A stretch of 64,000 nucleotides of DNA from Euzebyella marina (lineage in GTDB: Bacteria; Bacteroidota; Bacteroidia; Flavobacteriales; Flavobacteriaceae). The translations under genes and the position numbers were made by a program. A model generated the notes under the pieces. That model did no database searches, was not told the DNA's origin, and worked only from the letters and a program-made list of their open reading frames with translations. Within the stretch, counting starts at the first letter, position 1. Each line of letters opens with the position of its first letter. The stretch is taken from positions 62,001-126,000 of the forward strand of contig NZ_JACYFK010000005.1 in the NCBI RefSeq assembly GCF_014855515.1, written 5' to 3'. Positions 44,156 to 54,590 of this stretch are shown here, piece by piece.

Positions 44156-46087
44156 TTATAGCACTTTCTTGAGAGATATTGACTTTGTATCTTTTGAAGA
44201 AATTTTATCTAAACTGCACAATTCAGAATTGCTTGAAATAAATTCAGGAACTATTTCTTTCATTAGAGAGACAGTACTACCATTAAAGAACATATTGGAA
44301 ACACAGAGCTCATCAATTTTAGAACGCACCAAGGTATAATCCAGCTCTCTAGTTTTACTTATCATTATCTTTTTGTGGTAGGTTGGCAGAGTATTTTCTC
44401 CATTTGCCAGTAGTTCCTCATAGAGCTTCTCACCTGGTCGCAATCCACTAATTTTGATATCGATTTCTTCGGGGTATTTCAGGCCAGATAACTTTATCAT
44501 GTTTTTGGCCAAATCAAAAATCTTGACTGACTCACCCATGTCGAAAATAAATATTTCGCCTCCGTCTCCCATGGCGCCTGCCTCAAGCACCAATTGAGAT
44601 GCCTCGGGTATTGTCATAAAGAATCTTGTAACTTCTGCATGGGTAACAGTAAGTGGCCCGCCTTTTTCTATTTGCTTTTTGAATAATGGAATAACCGAAC
44701 CATTTGACCCTAATACATTACCGAATCTTGTTGTAATAAATTTAGTTCTACCCTCTTGTTGCATACAGCTTACATACATTTCAGCTATTCGCTTGGTAGC
44801 TCCCATGACATTTGTGGGGTTAACGGCCTTATCAGTAGAAATAAGAATAAATTTATCTACGTTATTCGCCATCGATAAGTCAGCTACCACTTTAGTGCCG
44901 GCAATATTTATTTTGATTGCCTCATAAGAATTATACTCCATTAAAGGAACATGCTTATAAGCTGCTGCATGAAATACAATATTGGGTCGATGCTCTTGAA
45001 AAAGATTATTCAATCTGTTCTTGTCTCGAACGTCGCCAACTATCGGAATAAAATTATGAAAGCCATTTTGCTTCAATTCTTGTTGTAGGTCGTATAATGC
45101 GGATTCCGCTTGGTCGATGATTATTAAGGATTTGTAATCATAAGTACAAACCTGCCTAACAATCTCACTACCAATAGATCCCGCTCCGCCTGTTACAAGA
45201 ACTACTTTATTCTTTACTTCCTCGGAAATTTTTGAATTCTTTATGCTAATAGGTGCCCTGTCAAGCAAGTCTTCAATTTGAATCTGTTTTATTTGTGAAA
45301 CTTTTAGTTCGCCGTTTATCCATTGTTCTACTGGAGGAACGATTTTCACCTGCACCGGAAAATCAACCAAACCTTCAACAAGAATCTTTAAATCTTTCGG
45401 GTCTATATTTTGTATAGAAAAAATAACCTCTGAAATACTATTTTTTAGAATAAAGTCTTTAGTTAAAATCTCCTTATGAAAGACCTTAACTCCATTTATC
45501 TGCTTTCCAACTTTCTTTAAGTCTTCATCAACGTAACCAACTACACGAACCCTACTTTTGGTATGGTTCACTAAGGCGTTCTGAGTCAAAATACCTGACT
45601 CACCCGCTCCATAAATAAGAACATTTTTATTAACCTTGAAATCCCTCGCCATAAAATTATTGTAAAGGGATTTGAACACATAACGAGATGAAGTTAATGC
45701 CACAAAACTTAATAAGCTATGTATGATAATAATACCTAATGGGACGGTGAAATTCTCAAAAACACCCAACTCTCGGTTGAAAAGTACCATGCTTATCAAT
45801 AAAATACTCGAAAGGCATATCGCGTTGAATATATTATAGACATCTCGAACCCCAGTATGCCTTACTACCCCTTTGTGGGACCCCGTAAACACAAAAGAAG
45901 ACATTGAAATCAATGAAATGATAGGTAATTGTATAATTAGCTTATCAATATCAAAATCCAATGTTAAGTTGAACCTTATAATATATGAAAGAACAAAGGA
46001 TACAGCTATCATGCAAACATCAATTAGCAGAACTAACCATTTAGATGCATATTTATGGGCATTATTTACTAAATAACCTTTAATCAT
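44156..46087 (-). CDS. FlaA1/PglF/WbpM-like membrane nucleotide-sugar 4,6-dehydratase
   Basis: The protein is 643 residues from the ATG at 46087; an in-frame ATG 27 bp upstream would overlap the aminotransferase gene and is less likely. Four N-terminal helices (up to about 150) are followed by a Rossmann CoA-binding-like domain (YGAGESGILTQNAL) and a SDR catalytic domain with the NAD motif VTGGAGSIGSEIVRQV. Such enzymes convert UDP-GlcNAc to the UDP-4-keto-6-deoxy sugar. The DegT aminotransferase encoded just upstream would then add a 4-amino group, so the polymer probably carries a bacillosamine-like or related amino-deoxy sugar. Confidence 0.93.
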   Translation of the reverse strand: MIKGYLVNNAHKYASKWLVLLIDVCMIAVSFVLSYIIRFNLTLDFDIDKLIIQLPIISLISMSSFVFTGSHKGVVRHTGVRDVYNIFNAICLSSILLISMVLFNRELGVFENFTVPLGIIIIHSLLSFVALTSSRYVFKSLYNNFMARDFKVNKNVLIYGAGESGILTQNALVNHTKSRVRVVGYVDEDLKKVGKQINGVKVFHKEILTKDFILKNSISEVIFSIQNIDPKDLKILVEGLVDFPVQVKIVPPVEQWINGELKVSQIKQIQIEDLLDRAPISIKNSKISEEVKNKVVLVTGGAGSIGSEIVRQVCTYDYKSLIIIDQAESALYDLQQELKQNGFHNFIPIVGDVRDKNRLNNLFQEHRPNIVFHAAAYKHVPLMEYNSYEAIKINIAGTKVVADLSMANNVDKFILISTDKAVNPTNVMGATKRIAEMYVSCMQQEGRTKFITTRFGNVLGSNGSVIPLFKKQIEKGGPLTVTHAEVTRFFMTIPEASQLVLEAGAMGDGGEIFIFDMGESVKIFDLAKNMIKLSGLKYPEEIDIKISGLRPGEKLYEELLANGENTLPTYHKKIMISKTRELDYTLVRSKIDELCVSNMFFNGSTVSLMKEIVPEFISSNSELCSLDKISSKDTKSISLKKVL

Positions 46088-46091
46088 GATT

Positions 46092-47222
46092 TTAGATTTC
46101 GTTTTTAATAACACTTACCACTCTTTCAAGATCATTACTCGAAAGATTAGACCCACTGGGCAGACAAAGACCACGATTGAACAAGTCTTCAGATGTACCA
46201 TCTAAAAAATTTAGATTTTCCGTAAAAACCGGCTGAAGGTGCATTGGTTTCCATAGGGGTCTAGACTCAATATTCTCTTCTAGGAGAGCCAATCGTATTT
46301 TTTCTCTTGCTTGGAAAGAGGGTGTTAAAATGCAAGTAAGCCAGCGATTACAGAAATAACCTCTTGGTTCAAGCAAAAATTGGATTTTATCAAATTCTGA
46401 CAATTCTTTATAATAGAAATCAAAATTCGCCCTTCTGGCGCTCACTCTGTCATCAAGCACCTCCATCTGGCCTCTACCGATTCCTGCCAAAACATTGCTT
46501 AATCGGTAATTGTACCCTACATTCGAATGTTGATAGTGAGGAGCATCATCCCTGGCCTGCGTGGCGAGGAAAACTGCCTTTTCTTTATATTTTGCATTTG
46601 ACGAAAGCAGAGCACCTCCTCCAGAAGTTGTAATTATTTTATTTCCGTTAAAGGAAAATATTCCGATATCGCCGAAGGTACCACATTTGGCACTTTCGTA
46701 TGAGCTACCTAACGCTTCAGCGCTATCCTCCACAACGGGTATATCATAAGCCTTTGATATTCGAGCGATTTCATTTGTTTTATATGGCATCCCATATAAA
46801 TGCACTGCGACAATGGCTTTCGGTTTCTTTCCCTTAGACAATCTATCTACAATAGCTTCTTCTAAAAGTTCAGGTGAAAGATTCCAAGTATCTTTTTCAC
46901 TATCTATGAAAACAGGAGTGGCCCCAAGATATAATATTGGGTTGGCAGAGGCTGAAAAGGTGAAACTTTGGCAAAGAACCTCATCACCTTTAGATACACC
47001 CAATAACTCGAGAGCAAGATGAATTGCGGCAGTACCCGAGCTTAATGCTGCTACGTGAGTCTTTTCTCCGACGTATCGAGCAATAGTGTTTTCAAATTCA
47101 TTTACGTTGGGACCAAGTGGAGCTATCCAATTAGAATCAAAGGCTTCCTGAACATATCTCTCTTCAGTACTGCCCATGTGAGGTGATGATAACCAAATTT
47201 TTTCTTGTGTGATAGTTTTCAC
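46092..47222 (-). CDS. DegT/DnrJ/EryC1 aminotransferase (PglE-like)
   Basis: This 376-residue PLP-dependent enzyme starts at GTG 47222. The PLP Lys is in FSFNGNKIITTSGGGALL (about 181-198), the Asp/Ala motif is VVEDSAEALGSSY and AALSSGTAAIHLALELLG lies near 58. It transaminates a 4-keto nucleotide sugar made by the FlaA1-like dehydratase, whose gene begins 4 bp after this gene ends. The usual third partner, an acetyltransferase (PglD-like), is not adjacent; the left-handed-helix acetyltransferase at 62918 is of the serine-acetyltransferase type instead. Confidence 0.92.
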   Translation of the reverse strand: MKTITQEKIWLSSPHMGSTEERYVQEAFDSNWIAPLGPNVNEFENTIARYVGEKTHVAALSSGTAAIHLALELLGVSKGDEVLCQSFTFSASANPILYLGATPVFIDSEKDTWNLSPELLEEAIVDRLSKGKKPKAIVAVHLYGMPYKTNEIARISKAYDIPVVEDSAEALGSSYESAKCGTFGDIGIFSFNGNKIITTSGGGALLSSNAKYKEKAVFLATQARDDAPHYQHSNVGYNYRLSNVLAGIGRGQMEVLDDRVSARRANFDFYYKELSEFDKIQFLLEPRGYFCNRWLTCILTPSFQAREKIRLALLEENIESRPLWKPMHLQPVFTENLNFLDGTSEDLFNRGLCLPSGSNLSSNDLERVVSVIKNEI

Positions 47223-47517
47223 TTTTTAATGGATAAATTCATTATTATAATTTGGGATGGTCAATTTAATTAAACCAGCGTAAATGTAATATTTTGTTAA
47301 TGTGTTGCAATACATTATTGTTCAAGACCATTAAAAAATCGGCTAATCGCATTTAAATTCACCTTAAGTCCAATTATTCCCATAAAACACGCTATACTTA
47401 CGTTCATCAATCAATATTAGTTGAAATTTCAGATGGAAATAAAGTACTTAACCCTTAAGACACTTCTTGTGAATTTATAATCAAGGTGTTACTTGTTGTT
47501 AAAACTTTGCCAAAAAA
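47223..47517. promoter_or_regulatory. Gap holding the probable promoter of the 47222-40927 capsule operon
   Basis: The 295 bp contain no gene-like frame. The region is AT-rich and lies upstream of the GTG start of the aminotransferase gene. I found no clear terminator for the UDP-xylose synthase gene and no exact Bacteroidota promoter motif. Confidence 0.3.
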
Positions 47518-48504
47518 TCAAGAACGGTTATATTCTTTAAAGTCTTTATGCTCTTTCTTATATAGTTCCTCTTCAGGCAAGGATTTAAAATATTTATACG
47601 TTTTACGCATTCCCTCCTCCCTCATAATTTTGGGTTCCCAACCTAAAAGCTCTTTCGCCTTTGAAATATTTGGTTGTCTCTGCATAGGGTCGTCTTTTGG
47701 CAAGGGCTTGTAAATTATCTTTTGATCTGTACCTGTAAGTTTAACAATCTCCTCAGCAAAATCTTTAATAGTTATTTCATAAGGGTTGCCGATATTTACC
47801 GGTAAGTCATAATCACTTAAAAGCAATCGATAGATACCTTCTACCTGATCATCAACATAACAGAAAGAACGAGTTTGGCTACCGTCACCAAAAATAGTTA
47901 AATCCTCCCCACGTAAAGCTTGTCCTATAAAAGCAGGTATCACCCTACCATCATTTAGTCTCATTCTTGGTCCGTAAGTATTGAATATTCTAACAATCCT
48001 AGTTTCCAAACCATGAAAACGATTATAGGCCATAGTAATAGACTCCATAAATCGTTTTGCTTCATCGTATACTCCTCTTGGGCCTATTGTGTTCACATTT
48101 CCATAATATTCTTCCGTTTGAGGATGAACCAGAGGATCACCATATATTTCAGAAGTGGAAGCTATAAGTATTCTTGCGTTTTTTGCTTTTGCCAACCCTA
48201 ACAAATTATGGGTACCCATAGCACCTACTTTCAATGTTTGAATCGGTATTTTCAAATAGTCTATCGGGCTAGCAGGAGAAGCGAAATGGAGAATGTAATC
48301 TAGGCTTCCTGAAACATGAACAAATTTACTAACATCATGATTATAAAACTCGAAGTTCTTTAGTTTAAAGAGATGCTCTATGTTTTTTAAATCACCAGTT
48401 ATCAAATTGTCCATTCCGATAACATAATAGCCTTCATTTATAAAACGGTCACATAAGTGTGATCCTAAAAAACCTGCAGCTCCGGTAATAAGTATTTTCT
48501 TCAT
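47518..48504 (-). CDS. UDP-glucuronate decarboxylase (UDP-xylose synthase)
   Basis: This 328-residue extended SDR enzyme has the NAD motif [15 protein letters not shown] (residues 7-21). UXS markers include [14 protein letters not shown], the Tyr/Lys pair in [12 protein letters not shown] and [20 protein letters not shown]. It makes UDP-xylose from UDP-glucuronate, which is supplied by the divergent UDP-glucose dehydrogenase gene. It is a monocistronic unit, or the head of the minus-strand capsule genes. Confidence 0.93.
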   Translation of the reverse strand: MKKILITGAAGFLGSHLCDRFINEGYYVIGMDNLITGDLKNIEHLFKLKNFEFYNHDVSKFVHVSGSLDYILHFASPASPIDYLKIPIQTLKVGAMGTHNLLGLAKAKNARILIASTSEIYGDPLVHPQTEEYYGNVNTIGPRGVYDEAKRFMESITMAYNRFHGLETRIVRIFNTYGPRMRLNDGRVIPAFIGQALRGEDLTIFGDGSQTRSFCYVDDQVEGIYRLLLSDYDLPVNIGNPYEITIKDFAEEIVKLTGTDQKIIYKPLPKDDPMQRQPNISKAKELLGWEPKIMREEGMRKTYKYFKSLPEEELYKKEHKDFKEYNRS

Positions 48505-48812
48505 TTATGGGTAGTTGTTTTGATTGTTATTAAAGGTTTTAATATTAGTCCATCTTTTAAGTAGATACATGGATAGTTGAAAACGAAGATAAAAACTAAT
48601 AATCGAACCAAATGAACCTGAGGAGTAAAAACACTACGAAACATGCAATAAATTGGACGAGTCGTAAATCGGACCAATTGCTTCCGATTAAATTCAAATA
48701 ATGTGAATGATAATGAATGCCATACACTGTAAGTTAACCACAAATAAAACTCTTTAACCGAAAAAAAGTAGGTTTTTTTTGAGTTATTTGGTAATCTTTG
48801 CAACCGAACAAA
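48505..48812. promoter_or_regulatory. Divergent promoter region between UXS and UDP-glucose dehydrogenase genes
   Basis: The region is 308 bp. A 100-residue minus-strand open frame here starts from TTG and has no family resemblance, so I treat the region as non-coding. It should hold divergent promoters that co-regulate the two UDP-uronate genes. Confidence 0.35.
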
Positions 48813-50222
48813 ATGAATTTTACCATGACTAAAGTAAATAAAATATGCTGTATTGGTGCGGGATATGTTGGTGGTCCTACCATGTCAGTAATTGCAAGCC
48901 AATGTCCTGAAATAACAGTAACCGTTGTTGATATTAACCAAGCAAGAATCGATCAATGGAACGATGAAGACCTAGACAATCTTCCTGTTTATGAACCTGG
49001 CTTGAAAGAAATTGTCGAGAAGACCCGAGGTAAAAATCTATTTTTTTCGACTGAAGTTGATAAAGCTATTGATGAGGCTGAAATCATATTTATTTCGGTT
49101 AACACCCCTACCAAGACTTATGGAAAGGGCAAAGGTCAAGCCGCTGATTTAAAATTCGTAGAGCTTTGCGCAAGAAATATCGCCAAAGTCGCGAAAACCG
49201 ACAAAATTGTTGTTGAAAAATCAACTCTTCCAGTTAGAACAGCGAGTGCTATTAAAAGTATATTAGAAAACACGGGGAATGGAGTGAATTTTGAGATCTT
49301 ATCTAACCCTGAATTCTTAGCTGAAGGAACAGCGGTAGAAGATTTACTAAAAGCAGACCGTGTTTTGATTGGTGGGGATGACACCAAATCGGGACAAGAA
49401 GCCAAAGACACCCTAAGTTCTATTTATGAGCACTGGCTTCCCAAAGAAAGAATTCTTCAGACAAACGTCTGGTCTTCTGAGCTGTCTAAATTGGTAGCCA
49501 ACGCTTTTTTGGCGCAACGAGTTTCGTCTATTAATGCGATTTCCGCTCTATGTGAAAGAACCGATGCAAATGTGGCTGAAGTTTCAAGAGCCATTGGCAC
49601 CGATAGCCGAATTGGGCCAAAATTTTTAAATGCATCTGTTGGTTTTGGTGGATCGTGTTTCCAGAAAGACATTTTAAATTTAGTGTATATTTCAAGAAGC
49701 TTTGGTCTGACCGAAGTAGCAGATTATTGGGAACAGGTAATTATTATGAACGATTACCAAAAAAGAAGGTTCGCAGAAAACATAATTTCCACACTTTACA
49801 ATACCGTATCAGGAAAAAAAATAGTTTTCTTCGGATGGGCTTTCAAGAAAGATACTAATGACACTAGGGAATCGGCTGCCATAAACATCGCAGATGCTTT
49901 ATTGGAAGAGAAAGCAGAAATTGTGGTTTACGACCCAAAGGTATCAGAAAAACAAATTTTTGCTGACCTTGATTATCTAGGAACCAGAGCTCCAGAAGAT
50001 AATAGAAGACTTTTAAAGGTAGTTTCAGACCCTTTTGATGCAGTTGAAAATGCCCATGCCATTGCTATTCTTACAGAGTGGGATGAATTCAAAACCTATT
50101 CCTGGAATGATATTTACACTAAGATGCTAAAACCTGCTTTTGTATTTGACGGCCGTAGAATTCTTGACAAGGAAAATATGGAAAGTTTAGGTTTTCAATA
50201 TTACAAAATTGGTCAATCATGA
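48813..50222 (+). CDS. UDP-glucose 6-dehydrogenase (eukaryote-like type)
   Basis: The protein is 469 residues from the ATG at 48813 (an ATG at 48825 is equally possible). It has the NAD motif [15 protein letters not shown], the Glu in [13 protein letters not shown] and the catalytic Cys in [16 protein letters not shown]. The C-terminal domain includes [18 protein letters not shown]. The length and motifs match the long UGDH form of animals and some bacteria. It oxidises UDP-glucose to UDP-glucuronate, the source for UDP-xylose (47518) and UDP-galacturonate (50219). It overlaps the epimerase gene by 4 bp. Confidence 0.95.
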   Translation: MNFTMTKVNKICCIGAGYVGGPTMSVIASQCPEITVTVVDINQARIDQWNDEDLDNLPVYEPGLKEIVEKTRGKNLFFSTEVDKAIDEAEIIFISVNTPTKTYGKGKGQAADLKFVELCARNIAKVAKTDKIVVEKSTLPVRTASAIKSILENTGNGVNFEILSNPEFLAEGTAVEDLLKADRVLIGGDDTKSGQEAKDTLSSIYEHWLPKERILQTNVWSSELSKLVANAFLAQRVSSINAISALCERTDANVAEVSRAIGTDSRIGPKFLNASVGFGGSCFQKDILNLVYISRSFGLTEVADYWEQVIIMNDYQKRRFAENIISTLYNTVSGKKIVFFGWAFKKDTNDTRESAAINIADALLEEKAEIVVYDPKVSEKQIFADLDYLGTRAPEDNRRLLKVVSDPFDAVENAHAIAILTEWDEFKTYSWNDIYTKMLKPAFVFDGRRILDKENMESLGFQYYKIGQS

Positions 50223-51232
50223 AAATTTTAGTGACCGGGGCAGCGGGCTTCATTGGCTACCATCTTTGTGAAAAACTGGTGAAGGAAGGACACGAAGTTA
50301 TTGGTCTGGATAACATTAATGATTACTATGATGTCAATCTTAAATTCGGTCGGCTAGACCAATTGGGTATTTCTAAGGTTGATGCCGAAAAATTCAATGA
50401 AGTCAATTCAAGTTCAAAATATCCCGGCATATTCTCCTTTGTAAGAATGAATTTAGAGGACAGAAAGGTTCTTCCTCAGTTATTCGAAAAAGAGAGAATA
50501 AGTAAAGTGTGTAATCTTGCCGCACAAGCAGGGGTTCGCTATAGTTTAGAAAACCCAGAAACATACATTGATAGTAATATCGTAGGTTACCTGAACTTAT
50601 TAGAATGTTGTCGGCATTATAAAGTGGAGCATTTAGTATATGCTTCCAGTTCCAGTGTGTATGGACTGAATGAAAAGATTCCGTTTTCAACGGACGATAC
50701 CGTTGACCACCCTATCAGTCTGTATGCCGCCAGTAAAAAGAGTAATGAATTGATGGCGCATACCTATAGCCATCTTTTTGATATTCCAACAACGGGACTT
50801 CGATTTTTTACTGTATATGGTCCATGGGGCAGACCTGATATGGCACTCTTTCTTTTCACGGATGCCATTGCAAAAGGTAAACCTATAAATGTTTTTAACC
50901 ATGGAAAGATGGAAAGAGATTTTACCTACGTAGACGACATTGTGGAGGGTGTCTATAGGATTCTTACAGGCCCAGTTAGCAATAGACCCAAATATAAGGT
51001 CTATAACATTGGAAACAATAATTCAGTTAAGCTGATGGATTTTATTGAGGCCATCGAAAGCAGTATGGGTAAAAAAGCTGAGAAAAATATGATGCCAATG
51101 CAACCTGGGGATGTAGAAAGAACATGGGCTGACGTATCCGATTTAATGAAAGATTATGATTATAAACCGGATACCAAGGTAAAAGAGGGAATACAAAATT
51201 TCGTCAAATGGTATAAAGATTATTACACTTAA
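50219..51232 (+). CDS. UDP-glucuronate 4-epimerase
   Basis: This 337-residue SDR enzyme starts [20 protein letters not shown]. Other features are [17 protein letters not shown], the SSSVYG Ser motif and the [13 protein letters not shown] Tyr/Lys catalytic pair, plus [15 protein letters not shown], all typical of UDP-glucuronate epimerases (CapI/Gla type). It converts UDP-glucuronate to UDP-galacturonate. It overlaps the dehydrogenase gene by 4 bp, which fits a two-step pathway. Confidence 0.93.
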   Translation: MKILVTGAAGFIGYHLCEKLVKEGHEVIGLDNINDYYDVNLKFGRLDQLGISKVDAEKFNEVNSSSKYPGIFSFVRMNLEDRKVLPQLFEKERISKVCNLAAQAGVRYSLENPETYIDSNIVGYLNLLECCRHYKVEHLVYASSSSVYGLNEKIPFSTDDTVDHPISLYAASKKSNELMAHTYSHLFDIPTTGLRFFTVYGPWGRPDMALFLFTDAIAKGKPINVFNHGKMERDFTYVDDIVEGVYRILTGPVSNRPKYKVYNIGNNNSVKLMDFIEAIESSMGKKAEKNMMPMQPGDVERTWADVSDLMKDYDYKPDTKVKEGIQNFVKWYKDYYT

Positions 51233-51311
51233 GCCTAACGTTCTCTATAACTCTTATTCGATTCAAAATTTTGGTAACGAAAATAAACAACTTTAAAAGA
51301 AAATAATCTCA

Positions 51312-52316
51312 ATGGTTGCAAGTAGAATAGATTTCCCTTCTAATTTAAAAATTTTAATAACTGGGGGTGCGGGATTTATAGGTTCAAATATTACCGAAGA
51401 ATTATTGATTAACGGAAATAAGGTTGTGTGTCTAGATAATTTTGCTACAGGTAAAAAAGACAACATACAAAAATTTATTCTGGATTCTAATTACACGTTA
51501 ATTGAGGGTGATATTAGAAACCTAGAAACATGTATGAATGCCTGCCAAAATGTTGATTATGTTTTACATCAGGCAGCCCTTGGCTCTGTTCCTAGATCTA
51601 TTGATGACCCAATAACTAGTAATGAGGTTAATGTCTCCGGTTTTCTAAATATGCTTGTCGCGGCCAGAGACTCTGGTGTAAAACGCTTTATCTATGCGGC
51701 CAGTTCTTCTACATATGGAGACTCTACATCTTTACCAAAAATTGAGAGTAAGATAGGAAAACCTTTATCACCATATGCGATTACAAAATATGTAAACGAA
51801 TTATACGCAGATATTTTTTCTAAAACATATGGATTGGAAACAATAGGACTAAGGTATTTTAACGTATTTGGAAGGAGACAAGACCCGAAAGGCGCTTACG
51901 CTGCTGTCATTCCAAAATTCACCATTCAATTGATGAATCATGAATCTCCTGTTATTAATGGAGATGGTAGTTTCTCAAGGGATTTCACTTACATTGATAA
52001 TGTTATAGAAATGAACTTAAGAGCCATCCTTACAACTAATACTGAGGCCATAAATACTGTTTTTAATGTTGCCTATGGAGAGCGCACGAATCTCAAGGAA
52101 TTAGTTGAATTGTTGAAAAATTTCTTAGGCAGTTATGATTCTAAGATTAGTGAGGTGAAAATTATTTATGGCCCACCTAGACGAGGAGATGTACCTCATT
52201 CGTTAGCTTCAATAGATAAGGCTCGTAAACATGTCGGTTATGAACCTCAATATGATATAAAGAAAGGTTTAAAATTAGCTATGGATTGGTATTGGAATAA
52301 TTTAAAAAAAAATTAA
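51312..52316 (+). CDS. UDP-N-acetylhexosamine(uronate) 4-epimerase (WbpP/TviC-like)
   Basis: This 334-residue SDR enzyme has [17 protein letters not shown] at the NAD site (about 14-30), [10 protein letters not shown], the [13 protein letters not shown] Tyr/Lys pair and [20 protein letters not shown]. The last motif is characteristic of the WbpP/TviC/Gne group acting on UDP-N-acetyl sugars or their uronates. It sits 1 bp before the TviB-like dehydrogenase gene, matching the Vi-antigen pair that makes UDP-GalNAc-uronate. The order of the two reactions is not determined by sequence. Confidence 0.9.
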   Translation: MVASRIDFPSNLKILITGGAGFIGSNITEELLINGNKVVCLDNFATGKKDNIQKFILDSNYTLIEGDIRNLETCMNACQNVDYVLHQAALGSVPRSIDDPITSNEVNVSGFLNMLVAARDSGVKRFIYAASSSTYGDSTSLPKIESKIGKPLSPYAITKYVNELYADIFSKTYGLETIGLRYFNVFGRRQDPKGAYAAVIPKFTIQLMNHESPVINGDGSFSRDFTYIDNVIEMNLRAILTTNTEAINTVFNVAYGERTNLKELVELLKNFLGSYDSKISEVKIIYGPPRRGDVPHSLASIDKARKHVGYEPQYDIKKGLKLAMDWYWNNLKKN

Positions 52317-52317
52317 A

Positions 52318-53595
52318 ATGAAAATTAAAATAGCCGTTATCGGCCTTGGGTATGTTGGACTTCCATTGGCTCGTTTATTCGCCACTAAATATCACGTTGT
52401 TGGCTTTGACATTAACACAAAAAGAGTTAAGGAATTACAGTCCGGTATAGATAGTACTCTTGAAGTAAATAACGAAGACCTTCAAAGTGTTTTAAAGAAT
52501 AACACCAATTTTGAGAAAGGATTATTTTGTACAGACGATATTGACAGTATAAAAGATTGTAATTATTATATTGTAACCGTTCCAACTCCTGTTGATAGTA
52601 CCAATAGGCCTATACTTACCCCACTTTATAAAGCGAGTGAAACCGTTGGTCAAGTTTTAAAAAAGGGAGACATTGTCATTTATGAATCAACGGTATATCC
52701 TGGGGTTACAGAAGAAGAATGTGTTCCTGTATTGGAAAATATGAGCTCCCTTACATTTAATGAAGATTTTTTTATAGGGTATTCCCCGGAAAGAATTAAC
52801 CCTGGAGACAAGGAACATACTGTTGATAAAATTCTAAAAGTAACTTCTGGGTCCACTCCGGATGTTGGACAAAAAGTTGATGAACTTTATGCATCGGTTA
52901 TCGTTGCTGGAACCCATCTTGCTCCGACTATAAAGGTAGCTGAGGCCGCAAAAGTGATAGAAAACTCTCAAAGGGATATTAACATTGCTTTTGTAAATGA
53001 ACTGGCCAAAATATTTAATCTCATGGAAATTGATACCAATGCGGTGTTAGAAGCAGCTAGTACCAAATGGAATTTTTTACCTTTTAAGCCAGGCCTAGTC
53101 GGAGGCCACTGTATTGGTGTCGATCCTTATTATTTAGCTCAGAAAGCACAGACTTTTGGTTATCATCCTGAAATTATTCTTGCAGGCAGGAGAATGAATG
53201 ATGGAATGGGTAAATATGTAGCTTCAGAGGTTATAAAACTAATGGTTCAAAAAGATGTCAAAATAAAAAATAGTGAAGTGCTAGTCTTAGGTATAACTTT
53301 TAAAGAAAATTGTCCTGATGTTAGAAACACTAAATCAGTTGACGTTGTATCCAATCTTAATACTTACGGGGTAAATTTAACCATATACGATCCATGGGCC
53401 TCATCAATAGAGGTTATGGAAGAATATGGCCTTAAAACTACTTCAAATTTACCCGATAAAAAATATGAAGCGATAGTTTTAACCGTTGCTCATCGCGAAT
53501 TCAAAGAAATAGATATAAGATCTTATTTAAAAGAAGGTGGTATTTTGTATGATGTCAAAGGATTCTTGACCTGTAATGTGGAGGGAAGACTCTAA
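52318..53595 (+). CDS. UDP-N-acetylhexosamine 6-dehydrogenase (TviB/WbpA-like)
   Basis: This 425-residue protein has the NAD motif [32 protein letters not shown] and the catalytic Cys in [15 protein letters not shown], followed by [17 protein letters not shown]. The [12 protein letters not shown] motif separates the UDP-GlcNAc/ManNAc dehydrogenase group from UDP-glucose dehydrogenases. With the adjacent epimerase it probably makes UDP-GalNAc-uronate. A terminator about 55 bp downstream ends the operon that started at 48813. Confidence 0.93.
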   Translation: MKIKIAVIGLGYVGLPLARLFATKYHVVGFDINTKRVKELQSGIDSTLEVNNEDLQSVLKNNTNFEKGLFCTDDIDSIKDCNYYIVTVPTPVDSTNRPILTPLYKASETVGQVLKKGDIVIYESTVYPGVTEEECVPVLENMSSLTFNEDFFIGYSPERINPGDKEHTVDKILKVTSGSTPDVGQKVDELYASVIVAGTHLAPTIKVAEAAKVIENSQRDINIAFVNELAKIFNLMEIDTNAVLEAASTKWNFLPFKPGLVGGHCIGVDPYYLAQKAQTFGYHPEIILAGRRMNDGMGKYVASEVIKLMVQKDVKIKNSEVLVLGITFKENCPDVRNTKSVDVVSNLNTYGVNLTIYDPWASSIEVMEEYGLKTTSNLPDKKYEAIVLTVAHREFKEIDIRSYLKEGGILYDVKGFLTCNVEGRL

Positions 53596-53649
53596 AAAAG
53601 ATAACCGTCACTCGCCTTATAAAGGTTGACTGTTTTAGGTATTAATCAA

Positions 53650-53685
53650 ATGCAGCAAAGTTAGCTTTGCTGCATTTTTTATTTT
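53650..53685 (+). terminator. Terminator after the nucleotide-sugar operon
   Basis: The arms ATGCAGCAAAG (53650-53660) and CTTTGCTGCAT (53665-53675) pair perfectly over 11 bp around a TTAG loop, followed by a long T-rich run. Confidence 0.93.
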
Positions 53686-54590
53686 AAATCGAAATTATGG
53701 GTGTTTAATACTCTGCTCTTATGATAGATGTTGCAGAAATATTTCAGCTCTATCGAAATAGTTTACCAAAGATTCCTAGTACCTCTCGGTTATGGTATAC
53801 CATTTTTAGATTTCAACTTCCGTCAAGTTCCTATTTTTCTAATACCCGCAACAGATAGCTTTTAGACTAGGGCGCCGATTCGAAGAAAGTAAATACAAGC
53901 CTTTAGCTTATTTGAATTAAATCATACCAGCATAATGCGGCTCAAAAAACATAATTTCTTTCTTGACAAAGCTTGGCAGCTTTCTCTCCCTTATTATATA
54001 CTGCTTATGTATAGATTCTCGTTGATGAAATCCAAGGCGGGGCAGTTATGTGTAAGTCGAAATCTACAACTTAATAGAATGACCTATTTATTACTACGCT
54101 TTAAACTTTAATTTCAATAGTTTTATTTTTTGAGCTAAATCTCCCTGGGCTTTGATGTTTTGAATGAACTAGTTTGATTCTGAGTAAGTCACCTTATTTT
54201 CCAAATTGGACCAAAATTGCACTTATTCATAGAATAACATCCGCGTCATTTCTATTGTAAAAATAAACAAATGTCAAATAAATTTTAAGAAAATACTAAA
54301 TTTCATGTAAGAAAAAGACTAATAATTTGTTAAAAAAAACAGTATTTCATCGAACTATTTCGTCTACAACTGCATTTCATCTAGTATTTTGGTATTTCAA
54401 CAACAAAAATAAGACTCTTTAGTTATAAGTTGACCAACGATTCTTTTAGAAGGAACAAATACAAATCAAATTAATAAATAATGCATTCTAACTTTTAAAC
54501 CATTTATTTTTAATCATAGTTAACTATAGAATCCCAAATCCTATTGTTGACTGCTGTCGAAATTCATTCGACTCAAAACTTAACCTACAA
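53686..54590. other. 905-bp AT-rich gap before the toroid lipoprotein gene
   Basis: No gene over 60 codons is convincing here. A 58-codon plus-strand frame at 53935-54111 starts with ATG and has a basic, hydrophobic product (AWQLSLPYYILLMYRF), but nothing supports it as a gene. The last 300 bp are strongly AT-rich and probably hold the promoter and a long leader of the 54591 gene. The length of the gap suggests decayed sequence. Confidence 0.35.

Noticed and set aside
48501-48803. 100-codon minus-strand open frame between UXS and UGDH genes
   Set aside because: It starts from TTG, has no domain or family resemblance and fills the divergent promoter region.
53935-54111. 58-codon plus-strand frame in the gap before the first toroid lipoprotein gene
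   Set aside because: No homology can be seen, there is no operon context and the codon pattern is not distinctive.
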